Shown: positions 1 through 11,153 of the stretch, in pieces | Layout of the letters: each line of letters begins with the position of its first letter | How positions within the stretch are numbered: the stretch's first letter is position 1 | Assembly: GCF_000315625.1 (NCBI RefSeq) | Contig: NW_005434660.1 | Location: forward strand, 771,700-835,699 | Source: Guillardia theta CCMP2712 | Taxonomy: Eukaryota > Cryptophyceae > Pyrenomonadales > Geminigeraceae | Length of the DNA: 64,000 nucleotides | Direction: 5' to 3' | Made by a program: the position numbers and the translations under genes | The notes under the pieces: generated by a model | What the model was told of the DNA's origin: nothing | Databases searched by the model: none | The model's input: the letters and a program-made list of their open reading frames with translations, nothing else

Positions 1-1771
1 TGTGACTAGACTGACATGGTATCAGGAGCAGTTAATCGATGTTGGATCCGATTGAATCATGCAGGCGAAAATGGACATACCCTTTTGAATAAATCTTTCT
101 TCTCGAGTCTCATACCAGAGCTTTCTTGCCTCTTTCTTTGTAACCTAACATGTACAAAGCATTGGCATTTTCTTACACAAAGTAAACTGAGCCTGACCAG
201 CTTCTCTTATTCGCTGCATTCTCGCCCTTCCATCATCCTGATCTTTTCCTCGCTTGACACCCTTGGGCCAATGCGAGTTGCATGCTGCGATATCATCAAT
301 TGTTTGGAAGGAACCAAGCGATAAGTGGAACAAAGCGCTCAGGTGCTATGCAGGCTGCAATGCATCGCCGGCATTCCAACCATATGGATAAGTTTGCCAA
401 CTTTGCGCTGCTCATATTACTTGCAGCGAAAGTCAACCATTCCAGATGATAAGGACAATGTATGAGACTTGCGCAGAAGAATGTGCAAACACTTCCACAC
501 GACGGTGAGTGTGCACGATTCCACATACACAAGAATGCTGCGCAGAAGCATCTACCAATTTCTTGTCTAACCACTCTTTTGATGAATGAGCATCGACTTC
601 TCTAACATGTACATCAGGTCATGCAGGCTCATGGAGAAATGATGATGTTGTTAGCAACAACTTGGCTTTGTTTTATTGAAGTACGTTGAAAACATCACCT
701 AGGCCGCTACATATTCCCATGTCCGCTTTGCAACAGTTCTAAACCACGTATCACCATAAAGTTGTACATCATTCGACTAGTCCGATAACATCTTCATGTA
801 GAGTCTCAGTTTCAAGCACAACGCGGTTTGGAGCGATACTGTGACTTGTTTGCCTGGTATGATTACATGTGACATGCTCTCTTACACAATTGAAGAGTAT
901 TGTAGAAAATTCAGTCAAGCGGTGCACAGTTCAGCCTTTCTTTCTTGCTATTCATCAAACATAGTGTATCAAACAGATGTCATCGTGTGGATCGACGCAT
1001 AATAAAGATGAACTCGAAGTTCTGTCTGAAAAATGACCCTTTGCAAGTACTGATGGATCGAGAGCAAGTTCTTGATGCTGTATCATTGAGAAGTAAAATG
1101 ACAGTCATTTGCCAGTGCTATACGACTCGTATCCATTAGCTTGAAATATGCACACCTGAGTTTCATTCCATGAATCATCTTTCCTCCCGCATTCAAACTG
1201 AGAAACTCAGTTCTTGTCAACTCATGGGCATGGTTTCAGAGTTTGAATTTCCAGCAAGCTGAGGAAGGACAAGGCAGACAGAAGCGTCAAAGAAAGTTGA
1301 GGGTCATCAGGGAAGGTCTGACGAGAGTCTGAGCCTCATGGACAGGGAAGGATAGGGATGCGCAAGTGCGGAGGGCAGGGAGATGGGGAGGGAGACCCCC
1401 TCTGCTAAATGTATTTTAAAAGGTACCCATTACAGTACCAGACCAAGACCTCTACCCCCCACCCCCCTGTCGCGTCCGTTGGGTTCGAATCATTTGAAAT
1501 ACTACCACGCCTATCCATCAGGTTCTGGTACAAATCATTACTCCACTATACAAGGGCCTAAGTGATCCTATGCAAAGGCAATAGGAACGATTGTTTACTT
1601 ATCTAAGCTCTCAATTACCCCCGGTTGCCGTTGAACGTGCAGCGCTGGAAATGGATTTTCAAACCTTCCAATCCTTCGATTTTTTACTCACACACAATTT
1701 TGTACTGGAAAATGCCTGGATCTGGTACAAATCCCAATTGTCAGCAAGTTCCTTGACCCGACAACGCTATG
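1..1771 (+). mobile_element. 2.79 kb TIR repeat element, copy 1 (5' part outside window)
   Basis: This segment matches 45181-46940 in the same orientation, with a few substitutions and small indels, and matches 21489-23230 in inverse orientation. It ends in CGACAACGCTATG at 1771, the terminal sequence shared with the two complete copies. The other end lies before the window. Short ORFs inside (for example 16-324 and 296-574 minus) resemble no transposase I recognise. The element is probably non-autonomous or decayed. Confidence 0.8.
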
Positions 1772-2451
1772 CGCATCTGCCGCCAGCCGTCCCTGTGACA
1801 GAGCAACTTGAAAGTCAGTGACTCGGTTCAACTTCCGAGTGATTTCAACAGTGTGAACTCCGGAACGCCCGGGCCGGGGTGCCCGGTGACGCCCCGGCCC
1901 GGGCCCGGTGACCGTCTCATCAGCTGAATCAAATTGATTCAAACCGATTTAAATTGATTCAAACTGATTCAAATGCGGTTTGAACTGAATCGTACCGATT
2001 GTGCGGAATGAGGCGTTGGCCCGCCCCTTCGGCATGCCGGGGAGAGGGAGGACGAGGAGCGAGAGAGGCGAGGAGGGAGCATGGGAGGAGGAAGAGGAGC
2101 AGGAACGACCCAAGATAGAGACAGAAAGCTAGCTGAGGAGGCTAGAAGGCAGGGAGACGGATGACAAAGAGCAGGGAGTGGGAGATGGGGCACAAGGGAG
2201 GTAGAAGGGAGGGAACGGGGAGAGGATAGGGCTCTTGTGCTGTTTGTGCTCTGTTCTGAATATCATACGCGCAGGTACATGAAGGATTGACGGAAATCTC
2301 AAGGGACAACGGGCTGGTTGTCAGGAGACTCAGGCATGGCCAAATTGGAGGACCAACAACTTGTGGAAGTTAACGAAAGCCGTCGTCATCAGGAATGAGT
2401 TTGTTCCTCTGACACGTGTTCTCGATCCTCCTTCCTCCCTATCCTTGTCAG
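1772..2451. other. Intergenic: GC-rich block, GATTCAAA repeat, purine-rich tract
   Basis: No gene is seen. Bases 1860-1915 are very GC-rich with CCCGGGCC-type words. From about 1924 to 1976 the word GATTCAAA or a near match recurs about five times, forming a short AT-rich tandem array. From 2040 to 2220 the plus strand is a GA-rich purine tract. The 2425-2451 stretch is a pyrimidine tract ending in CAG, a good splice acceptor for the gene that follows, so an untranslated or short 5' exon may lie here. Confidence 0.6.
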
Positions 2452-2462
2452 GCTCTGCAAAC

Positions 2463-3543
2463 ATGCTGGATCCTGTGGACGAGACCTTCTTCGAGTTCGT
2501 GGAAGCTTGCTTGAACCACGTCCAGACTCCAGTCCTGCAGAGGAAATTCGCTGCGCTGGGAGGAATCGATCTGCTCGTCCGGCTCTGCGCCATGTCCATG
2601 AACGATGACGTGATCGTCAAGGCGTGCAGAGCTATCGCCATGCTGCTGCGGGTGGAGGGGAGCATCCCCGACACTGTTCCTCACAGCCCCTCCACCATCG
2701 CGACCGCGAGCTCGAAGCCTCTTGCGGTGGTGAACGCTCTCAAGATCAGGGCGGCAGGAGGAGTCGCGGCGCTTCTTGCGCAGATGAGAAGATCTCGCAA
2801 CGAGCTCGTGCTGCAGGTGAGTGTCGGCTGCTCCCCTGCGCTCCTCGTCCATGTTGCTGTGCCTCAAGTGTGTACTGTGGATGCTTCTATGCCGCCACCT
2901 CCTCCTTGCCCTCTTGTTTGATACGATGTCTCTTGCAGGAGTGCTCTTCGGCTATGAAGCATCTCATCAAGGTGTACGAGGCCAGCAAAGAGCTGCCGGA
3001 CTGGTCAGACGCGAGGTGAGAAGGTTGGAATGTGCTCACTTGTCAGCTGAGACCATTGTCAAGGTTGTTTCGAGAAGGAGACGACGCTTTCTCAGTGCTT
3101 GTCAGTCTCTTCAGAAGGTGGGAGGAGCTTGTTGGTACTCGTGTGGGGGTGAGATGAGTATGAGATGCGAGTTCTTGATTGGAGGCAAGGAAGGAGATAG
3201 AGAGAGAGAGAAGTCGAGGAAAGCAGACGAAGTGGAAGGGTAAGGGGTTGTTGGCAGGGAGGAAAAGACAGGAAAGGCAAGAAGAGGTGTACAGTGAGGC
3301 TGAGAGAGGATATTGGGAAAGTAGAGGAGAGGAGGAGAGGAGAAAGGGAGAGGAGAGGAGAGGAGAGGAGCAGAGAGGAGAGGAGAGGAGAGGAGGGGAT
3401 TCTTGAAACGCTGAATTCTCTGTCGCAGGTCAAGGAGCATTTTTGTTCATGCAGAGATGGCGGAGGCAATTCATTACATCGCCCTCAACGATGAATGCAA
3501 GCCTGCGCTTGGATCGGTAAAATACAGACTTGACGATATTGCA

Positions 3544-3624
<81 letters not shown>

Positions 3625-3628
3625 ATGC

Positions 3629-3684
<56 letters not shown>

Positions 3685-5193
3685 GTGATGGTGATGATGA
3701 TGATGATTCCTGCTAGTACAATCTGCATTTCACTCCTCCCTACAGGCGGGAGCCATCTGTGTTCTCACGCAGCAGGTCCAAGAGAGCTCAGAAGCAGCAG
3801 TGCAGATCTGGTCCTGCAACGCCCTGTGCGTGCTGGTGATGTCGGAGGAGAACAGGAGGAGGTTCACGCAGGAGGAAGGCGCGACGGCAATTGTCTCCAT
3901 CCTCAGTCAAGCTCTCGCCTCCTCCTCCTTCGGCGTCATGTCGAGCGCAGCCCACGTGCTGTCCAACTACATGGCGGGGGAGGGGAAGGAGATACACGAC
4001 TACCAGGTGCGGGTCGGGCAAGCAGGAGGGTGCGAAGTGCTGCTGCGATGCTGCGAGCGGGCGGCGGTGGTGGGAAAGATCGAGGAGGAGGCGCTGGAGC
4101 AGTGCTGTGGTGCCCTCTGCAGCCTCTCCTTCGAGAACGATGGGCACAGGGTGAAGCTCGGGGACCTCGGGGCGTGCGAGACTTTCGCGCGCATCTGTCA
4201 GATCTGCGACGTCTCCGTCGTCTCCCACCACAGGATCCTGGAGCAGGCGTGTGCGGGGATAGGGAACTTCTGCAAGAGGAACAGGATGAATAGGATGAGG
4301 ATGGGAGGGTGTATGGGGCCCGAGACTCTCGTCTCCGTGCTCACCCGCACGCTCGTGCTAGGGCAGGAAGCAGACGCAGTGGCGCTGCAGGCGCTGCGGG
4401 CTGTGAGCAACGTGGTGATGAGAAATGAGGAGAATCAGGTGAGGAGAGGAGGGAGAAAAGGAAGAGGGCAGGACGAGGAGGAGGAGGAAAGAGGAGGACG
4501 AGGAGGGCAGGAGAAGAGGAGGAGCAGGAGCAGGATGAAGACGGATGGGAGGATGAGAGGAAGAGAAGAACAAACGAGGGAACCAGAGAGTTGGTGATGG
4601 GTGAGGGACGGGGGTGGGGGATGGTACTAGAGGAGGAGGGAGGTTGGAGGGGAGGAACGGAAGAAGGTTGTTTGACTTGCGTCCTTGCAGGAAAGGTTTG
4701 CAGATGCTGGTGGGTGTAGACAACTTGTGCAGTATTGCTTTGCAACGAGACATGATGGGATCCTGAGGTTGGACCAGCAATGCCTTCAATTTCTGCTCCC
4801 CTCCTCTTGCTCCCCCTCTCCTCTCCTCTCCTCTCCTCTCCTCTCCTCTCCTCTCCTCTCCTCTCCTCGCCTTGCAGACCTCTCCACTCCACTCCACTCC
4901 TCTCCTCTCCTCCACCTCTGTCCTTTTTCCTCTCTCGCCTCTCCTCCGCCTTCCTCATTGTGCTGCTCATCCTTCCCTTGCCCCCATCCTCTTTCTCCTC
5001 TACTCCTCTCCCCCCATCACCCACCCTCCTCCCTCCTCCCTCCTCCCTCCTCCCTCCTCCCTTCTCGCTCCTTCTCATAGCTTGTATGACGTGCAACTTC
5101 AGGTGGGTCCTGGTGGCCCTGGGAGCGCTGGCACAGCACGAGCTCATTCGCTACAAACTCGTCAATGAAGGAGCCATGGTAGCAAGCTGCTTG

Positions 5194-5283
<90 letters not shown>

Positions 5284-5841
5284 TAGCTTTCCTTTGTCTG
5301 CCTGCTGTGTCCTTCACTCGCACTACCTTCATCCCCTCTCCTTCACGGTCTGACACGCGAACAGGCTGCAGTCTCAGGAGCAGAGCGATCGTGCTCTACA
5401 GCAGAGACGAAGGAGGCGGCGAAGAGGGTTGTGGCGTTGCTTCCGCCTCCTGCTCCTGTTGGGCTTCAGGTCGACAAGGGGGGAGGAGGGTGACGAGAAC
5501 GGCAGGTGAGAGGATCGATTATCTTGAAGGACGAGGACGAAGAAGTCTTTGTACAGGTGAAAGCAGGAGGGGGAAGAGGAGCAGGGAGGGAGGGAGGGGA
5601 GAAGAAGGAAAGGAGGAAGAGGAAGGAGAGGACGGAGTGAAGGTGAGGAGGATGACGAGGGGAAGAGGGATGGTGGGAGAGGCGCTCTTGTGAAAGTGAG
5701 ACAAGGGGGGGGCGGGGAGGTGGAACGAAAGAGCAAAGGGGGCACTGGGGTCAACAGAGGAGGCTTTAGATGTATTGATACTTGCTGTCTTCATGCAGTG
5801 CCGCGATGGATGTTGGGTCAAAGGCAACAAAGGTAGATGCA

Positions 5842-5880
<39 letters not shown>

Positions 5881-6775
5881 TCTCTTCCTCCCCCTCCTCC
5901 TTCTCCTTCCCTTACACCTCTCCTGGCCCTCCCCCCTTTCCTTCACCCTCCTGCCTTCTCCCTCCATCCACTCATCCGCCCAATCCCGGTTCCTCCCCCT
6001 CTCTCTTCCCTTCATCCCTCCTCCCTTCATTCTTCTCCTTCTCTTCCTTCCTCTGCTTCTCCCGATCTCTTCCTGCTCTCTCACCTAACTTGCGTTTAGT
6101 TGTCATCAAGAATGCTGCGGATTGTTTCACATCACTCTCTTCGAGATTCGTGCAGGTTCCCTCTATCCCTCTCCCTCTCCTTCTCCTACATCGCTGACGT
6201 CACCCTTGGATCTAATCTCCTTCCTCCCTCGCCTCCTACTGTCTCCCCACCTTATCCTCCTCTCTCCCCCCGCTCGCTTCCTCCCCACTTCCTCCCATTC
6301 CCGCCCTGTGCCACCTTCACTGACCTTCCCTGCTCTAGAGCCTTCACTTTGAGATCAACGACCTCAACCACTCAGGTTCCATCACGCACTCCCTCCCTCC
6401 TCTCCCTATTCTCAATCCTTTCTTCTCTCTCCTCCTTCCCTCTCCCTTGTCTCGTCCCTCCGATCACCAACTTTCTCTCCTCCCTTCCTCTCCTCCCTCC
6501 TTCTTTTCCATACTGTCTCTCCCTCCTCCTCCTCCTCCTCCTCCTTCTCCTCCTCCTCCTCCTCCTCCTCCTATTTCCTCTCTCTCCGTCCTCCTTCCAT
6601 CCGCTCTTTCCTCACCTGCCTACTCCTCCAATGCTGCCTGGCTACCCAATGCACCTCCTACCCTTATTCTCCTCTCCTCATCATCTGGAGCAGAAGGAGA
6701 CGGCACGGACCGCAGGCGATCTCCTGCTGGCCTCCACAGGATACGGCTCAAGGTAGAGGACATGCCTGCTTGCCT

Positions 6776-6810
<35 letters not shown>

Positions 6811-7011
6811 CCTGAAGTTTCTCAGGTGCGGGATCGGGAGATAAGCATCGATGCCGCCCTAGATGGCAAGCATGCGGAGGACATCGTGATAGGTGACTGC
6901 GAGCTGCTTCTGATGGTGTTTTGATCCTCCTCCACCTCAGGCCCTGCGCTGCTTGCAAAGCTCAAGATTTTTGGCTTCGAGCACATGGTCAACGAGCTGG
7001 TGGTTCTGTAA
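2463..7011 (+). CDS. Armadillo-like repeat protein, 13 exons
   Basis: Thirteen exons join in consistent phase: 2463-2816, 2939-3015, 3429-3516, 3746-4438, 4691-4767, 5103-5178, 5365-5469, 5799-5832, 6100-6155, 6339-6375, 6694-6752, 6826-6892 and 6941-7011. They give about 597 residues from ATG 2463. The product is rich in helical repeats of armadillo type, for example AGGVAALLAQM in exon 1 and EEGATAIVSILSQAL and AQHELIRYKLVNEGAM later. Armadillo proteins are scaffolds that bind partner proteins; no specific orthologue is recognised. An in-frame ATG at 2361 exists, but a pyrimidine tract and CAG at 2449-2451 suggest an upstream intron, so the true start could lie further 5'. Several introns are loaded with simple repeats: (CTG)n/(ATG)n, CTCTCn and (CTCCTG)n. 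The exon with the longest open frame, 3746-4438, is the most secure part. Confidence 0.82.
3542..3703 (+). repeat. Compound (CTG)n-(ATG)n trinucleotide repeat in an intron
   Basis: About 27 CTG units run directly into about 20 ATG units, then interrupted GTG/ATG units. The array lies in the intron between exons 3 and 4 of the armadillo-like gene. An apparent ORF through it would encode poly-Leu then poly-Met and is an artefact of the repeat. Confidence 0.95.
5190..5284 (+). repeat. (CTCCTG)n hexanucleotide repeat in an intron
   Basis: About 15 tandem CTCCTG units lie in the intron after exon 6 of the armadillo-like gene. Similar shorter CTGCTC arrays occur at 5842-5880 in the intron after exon 8. 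Confidence 0.93.
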
Positions 7012-7206
7012 GAAGGGGAAAATTAAGGGAGAGAAGGGAGAAAAAGAGGAAGGTTGTACAGTATGCGCGCAATAAAGTCACTTGCTCTTATGATATTCAC
7101 ATAACATCTCTGTGTTGAGTGTAGATGTTGAAAACACCTCGCTCGCTCCCTTTCTCCTCTCCTCTCCTCTCCTCTCCGCTCCTCTCCTCTGCTTGCTATC
7201 ATCTCA

Positions 7207-7839
7207 TCAAGTCATTGGGGACTTGCACGTACGCAGGCTGTTCCCACTTCTTGCTCCACCACTCCCACCACTCCGCTTCCTTCTGGGTATCGACTTCCAT
7301 GCCTGTTCCTGCAGCAGTCTGAGCAAAGATCCAGGAGGATTCGAGGGTTTACAACCTGCTTGCTCCTTCTGCGCCGGCTGCGGCTCCACATCAGGGACCA
7401 TGATATCCTGCGAAGCTTGCGAGAACGTTCCCTGCTGTGACGCTACCAGACATGTCAGGAGACGAGCGACAGCCATGGATGGTTTGAAGGTGTCAAACAT
7501 CATACACCATTCAGTCCATGAAGACACACGAAGTTCTTTTGCAGGAGCAGCATTGGAGGGGGCACGAGGTTGTGGGGAGATGAGTTGAAGGGCGCGAAGG
7601 GGCAAGAAGTTGCGGGGAGGAACGGAGCGATGGATTGAAAGCTGGAGGGGTAGGAGGAGGGCCACATAAGGAGGAACGAGGGCAGAGAGACGATAATTAC
7701 CTGCAGCAAATTCCTCGTTTGCCCATTGCACCCCGAATCTCATGAACCCCTCCTTGAAATACTGCTTTATCCTCTTCGACGGGCTATCTATCACATCGTC
7801 TGCAATCCGCTTTCCTGTCAAGGTCGACATCTCCCTCAA
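7207..7839 (-). CDS. Hypothetical protein, minus strand, possibly spliced
   Basis: The frame is open for 210 codons on the minus strand. The first about 48 residues (7839-7700) look protein-like and end at a GTAATT donor at about 7699. The segment after about 7545 is protein-like again, preceded by a candidate acceptor (CTGCAAAAG). The sequence between them is pyrimidine-rich, so a two-exon gene is more likely than one long ORF. The 5' side at about 7848 has CCCGCACAG before the first coding bases, so another exon may precede it. No family is recognised. The gene would be convergent with the armadillo-like gene ending at 7011. Confidence 0.4.
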   Translation of the reverse strand: MREMSTLTGKRIADDVIDSPSKRIKQYFKEGFMRFGVQWANEEFAAGNYRLSALVPPYVALLLPLQLSIHRSVPPRNFLPLRALQLISPQPRAPSNAAPAKELRVSSWTEWCMMFDTFKPSMAVARLLTCLVASQQGTFSQASQDIMVPDVEPQPAQKEQAGCKPSNPPGSLLRLLQEQAWKSIPRRKRSGGSGGARSGNSLRTCKSPMT

Positions 7840-8812
7840 ACCTGTGCGGGAAACTTAACTCGTGCAAGGACTCTGCGTCAATCAACCCTTGCCTCGCACC
7901 CATCCATCATATTCGCAGCTCTAACATGGGTCAAGCTCAAGTCTGAATATGTAACTGCCTGCCTCCCTACCTTCCGTAATGTACTCTTTCAAAATGTGAT
8001 ACTCGCCTCTTGAACCTCGCATTCTTCTGTCATGCTGGCTCTGCTTCACTGCCGCTCGAGTCTCAGATGTGTTCAGCAATCATTCCTTTTTCACAATCTG
8101 GGTCATCTTCACTATCTGCCAACAACCTTCCATCCCTTCCAGGTTTTCTGTAAAGACCTCACCAACACGCTTCCTTTCTTCACTCACTCAATCGTCTGTC
8201 CTGATCCCATCACGTCTCTGGATCAACACCTCATTTACAACACTGCGCCATGATTGATTATGCTGTCTCCTGGCTGTCCCACACTAACTCACGCAAAGAT
8301 TACCCTCAACTCAACCAACCTGACCCAACTCCCCGCCCCCCGCCCCACCTTCATATTTGCTCTCCTCCCATCGCCTCCCCTCATCTCACATATTCCCTTC
8401 CTCTTCAACATTTTCATATATTTCTGCTCCCTTTCCCTTCTGCTCCTCCTCTCGCCTTCCCGGTCCCCTTTCGCTCTTGCCGCCATTTTCAAACATGCAG
8501 ACCTATCTTCTACCCCCACCCCCCACGCATGACTTGGAGTCCGCATTCGTTCGTTCGACCTACCGGTGCAGCCCACTACCCCTTGTACTCTCTCTTTGTA
8601 CCCACCCCCACCCTGACCACCCCCATCACCGGTACCAGTTTCATAATTGCTACCCCACTCATGTCCTGCTCTTTTACTACTACCCCACCTCTGTGACAAT
8701 CGTCCAACTCCCTACCCCATTCCCAAATAAACCACCCTACCCTCTTTGCTTCACACAATGGGACCCCCCACAGTTAGCCAGCCATCTCTCAGTACCCCTC
8801 ATATACCGTCTC
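7840..8812. other. Intergenic, pyrimidine-rich
   Basis: No convincing gene. The plus strand is strongly C/T-rich from about 7860 to 8760, which creates several spurious short ORFs in all plus frames. GTACCC-type words appear near 8580-8800. Confidence 0.6.
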
Positions 8813-9181
8813 AGGCCGGACGTTAGCGCAAGGGGTGCAGAATAAAATGTATTTGTTTTCCCTCACAATTTCTCAAAAACGTGGCATTAGCGGTTAGGAA
8901 AATTTGAATAATATTCCGTAACGGCTATTTCTGGGGGAAAACAATACCTTGTTTTCCCCCAGATGAAGATTTTTTCCCGAGCCCACCTCGCCGTTTCACC
9001 ACATGTGATTGCGGCGGCAGGGTTGAGCGTTACCGCCTGTTCAAATTGGACTTGAATGGAGACCGTGAAAAAAAAACTTGGGGCCTCGATACGCCGCTAA
9101 TGCCACGTTCTATTGTACACAGCGATTTTAAATGCCCGTGCAAAACAACCTAAATTTACCCCTTGCGCTAACGTCCGGCCT
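8813..9181. mobile_element. 369 bp element with nested inverted repeats (MITE-like)
   Basis: A 23-base perfect terminal inverted repeat occupies 8813-8835 and 9159-9181; its first 14 bases are AGGCCGGACGTTAG. A second 16-base perfect inverted repeat, AACGTGGCATTAGCGG, lies at 8878-8893 with its complement at 9094-9109, at similar distances from the two ends (65 and 72 bases). A third, short-loop hairpin with a 15-base perfect stem lies at 8930-8944 and 8949-8963 (loop TACC). There is no coding potential. No clear target-site duplication was seen. It could be a miniature inverted-repeat transposon or a structured non-coding element. Confidence 0.6.
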
Positions 9182-10330
9182 CAACTACCCCGACGATATC
9201 CTGCCAAGCTCCTCCCCACCCCCTGTTTTGACCATTTTGATGACCCGTGGAGTTCTTTGACTGGGTTGTTCGGTTCGGAGAAGGGTAGTAGGCTAAAAGA
9301 GGGGTACATAAAGAGGGTATGTAGGGGGTGAGGGTAAGCAAGGGTCCAAGTGTGGCCAGGAAGGGTACTCTACCATACGAACAGCGGGTAGTATACCGCG
9401 GGTAATCTTGGGGTAGGGGTCATCTTTCGATTAGCACGGGTGTTTGCCCTGGGGATTTGAGGGCTTATCGGGGTAGGGTTCACGTAAGGTTGAGATTGGA
9501 GTGTCAGTGAGGGGACGAGGGCCATTTTCTAAAACTTGATTTATATTATTAAAACACTTATTGACATAAAATAAGATTTGAATGCTGGCGGTGTAATGCC
9601 CTGTGGAGATTTTTTTTTTTCCCGGTGGGGTCTTCATTTGGTGGGTGCTGACCAAAATAGTACCCCTCCAAAATACGTAAATTTGTTATGATAATGTCAG
9701 GTGGGGTGTGTATACCCTACCCAACTGAGAGACAATATCCCTTTACTGGGGTCCTCTACACCTGGTTCTTTGAGTCGTAGGGTGGGATGTAATAGAGAAG
9801 TACGGGTACTGTAACAGTCAAATCAGATGGTAGTCAGCGACTTTGTTTGAACGAATGAAGGGAGTATCAGGGGTGGGGGTCCAGCGAGGAGAGATGCTTT
9901 GAAACATTGTGAAGAAGTGTTATAAATGTAAAACATGCGTTTTAGATTGCATGAATATACCGGTCATGTAATCAGAAAATACATGGGTGGGGTAGTTATA
10001 AATGTAAAACTGATTTTGAGTCCTAAAGTTTTTTGTACAACAGAAATTCATCTCGGGACAATCTGCATCTAAAAATAAAATCACGGCCTCAGCCTATGAG
10101 CTGCAGGGCTTCAAAAAGGCTCCGAAAAAGAAGACTTTCACGATAACAAAGGCAATGTTTCGAGCTTCGTCAGTGACCTAGGTACATCTCCCTTGCGAGA
10201 TACTCCTGAGGCGGACTCAGCACATCAGTTGTGTTCTTGTTAAAACGACCAAAAAAAAGAGTTATATTCAAACAGTGTGATACAAGAGGGATTCGTTTTT
10301 AAATATTTGTACATGATCAAAACGACGTTT
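9182..10330. other. Intergenic, AT-richer, GTACCC-type words
   Basis: No gene is supported. Words such as GGGGTAC, GTACCCCT and GGGTAGG recur between 9280 and 9850. From 9900 to 10330 the sequence is AT-rich. Short ORFs such as 9431-9655 (minus) have no protein-like character. Confidence 0.55.
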
Positions 10331-10777
10331 TTATACAAAAGTTTTGAAATGCAGTAAACATCGAAGCGGCAGACACCAGAACAAACTCCGCCGCCGTCCA
10401 TGGCGCGCAGGGGATGCGCGAGTATGGGAGAGGATGAATGCAGAAGCTAGGACACATGGATGGTTATAGGGGGGTTCTAGAGGGTACATTGATCGATCAT
10501 GCATGCGGTAAACTCCTTCTGAGACCTGTTTCTCCATTTGTATCACGTTTCGCGGCGGCCCTTTTCGTGTTGGTTTGAAATTGCACTCAGCGATAGCTTT
10601 TCGCACATAGCATATGATTATTTCCCTCCATCTTTCGACTTTTGATATGTCGCTGTTGTTGATGCTCTTGATTGTGTTGGAATAGTTCCTCTTCGCTGTA
10701 TGCTCGAAGAGATTCTTCCCGAGCCATTCTTTCGATTTGTAGATACACGGAGTTTGCTTTGAATCATTGAATTGCAA
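10331..10777 (-). CDS. Hypothetical protein, low confidence
   Basis: A 148-codon frame on the minus strand. The first half (residues about 1-95) has balanced composition with charged residues and resembles a real protein. The C-terminal part is less convincing. Overlapping frames at 10618-10842 and 10812-11018 may be upstream exons of the same gene, but no clear splice sites were fixed. It would be divergent from the double-bHLH gene. Function unknown. Confidence 0.28.
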   Translation of the reverse strand: MQFNDSKQTPCIYKSKEWLGKNLFEHTAKRNYSNTIKSINNSDISKVERWREIIICYVRKAIAECNFKPTRKGPPRNVIQMEKQVSEGVYRMHDRSMYPLEPPYNHPCVLASAFILSHTRASPARHGRRRSLFWCLPLRCLLHFKTFV

Positions 10778-11105
10778 AAATCTTGATTTGCTTCTGACAT
10801 TTGTTCTTTCCTCAACAGAGATGCTGATGTTCTAATTGGCATGCGTCTTTTTCTTGACGAGGAACGAAAGTTTTGTGTCCGTGACCTACATTCTTGCTCA
10901 ATGATTTAAACTTTGGGCAATGCCTTGACAAATCCTTATGGGTTGACTTCAACGTTCGAAGTAACTGCACAAGTTTGCATAATCTGTTTCCCTGTTTTTG
11001 GACCAAAATCGCAATCAACCGCAGCTGAATTGGTTGGGTTTCGCAAGTTCGACTGTATTTTTTTCGTCCTGTAAATATCTAATTAATTAACGCTTGTCTC
11101 GAGGC

Positions 11106-11111
11106 TATATA
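11106..11111 (+). promoter_or_regulatory. TATA-like box of the double-bHLH gene
   Basis: TATATA lies 43 bases before ATG 11154, in GGCTATATAGATC. This distance fits a core promoter with a very short 5' leader. It favours ATG 11154 over the in-frame ATG at 11094, which lies upstream of the box. Confidence 0.5.
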
Positions 11112-11153
11112 GATCAGAGAGTTATAAGATTTGTCTCAATAGTCTATTCTAAA

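Noticed and set aside
3457-4293. 278-codon ORF with poly-Leu and poly-Met
   Set aside because: It runs through the intronic (CTG)n/(ATG)n array and then reads the armadillo exon in the wrong frame.
8250-8845. Overlapping Pro/Ser/Leu-rich ORFs (148 and 162 codons)
   Set aside because: They follow a C/T-rich strand bias, overlap in different frames, and lack protein-like composition.
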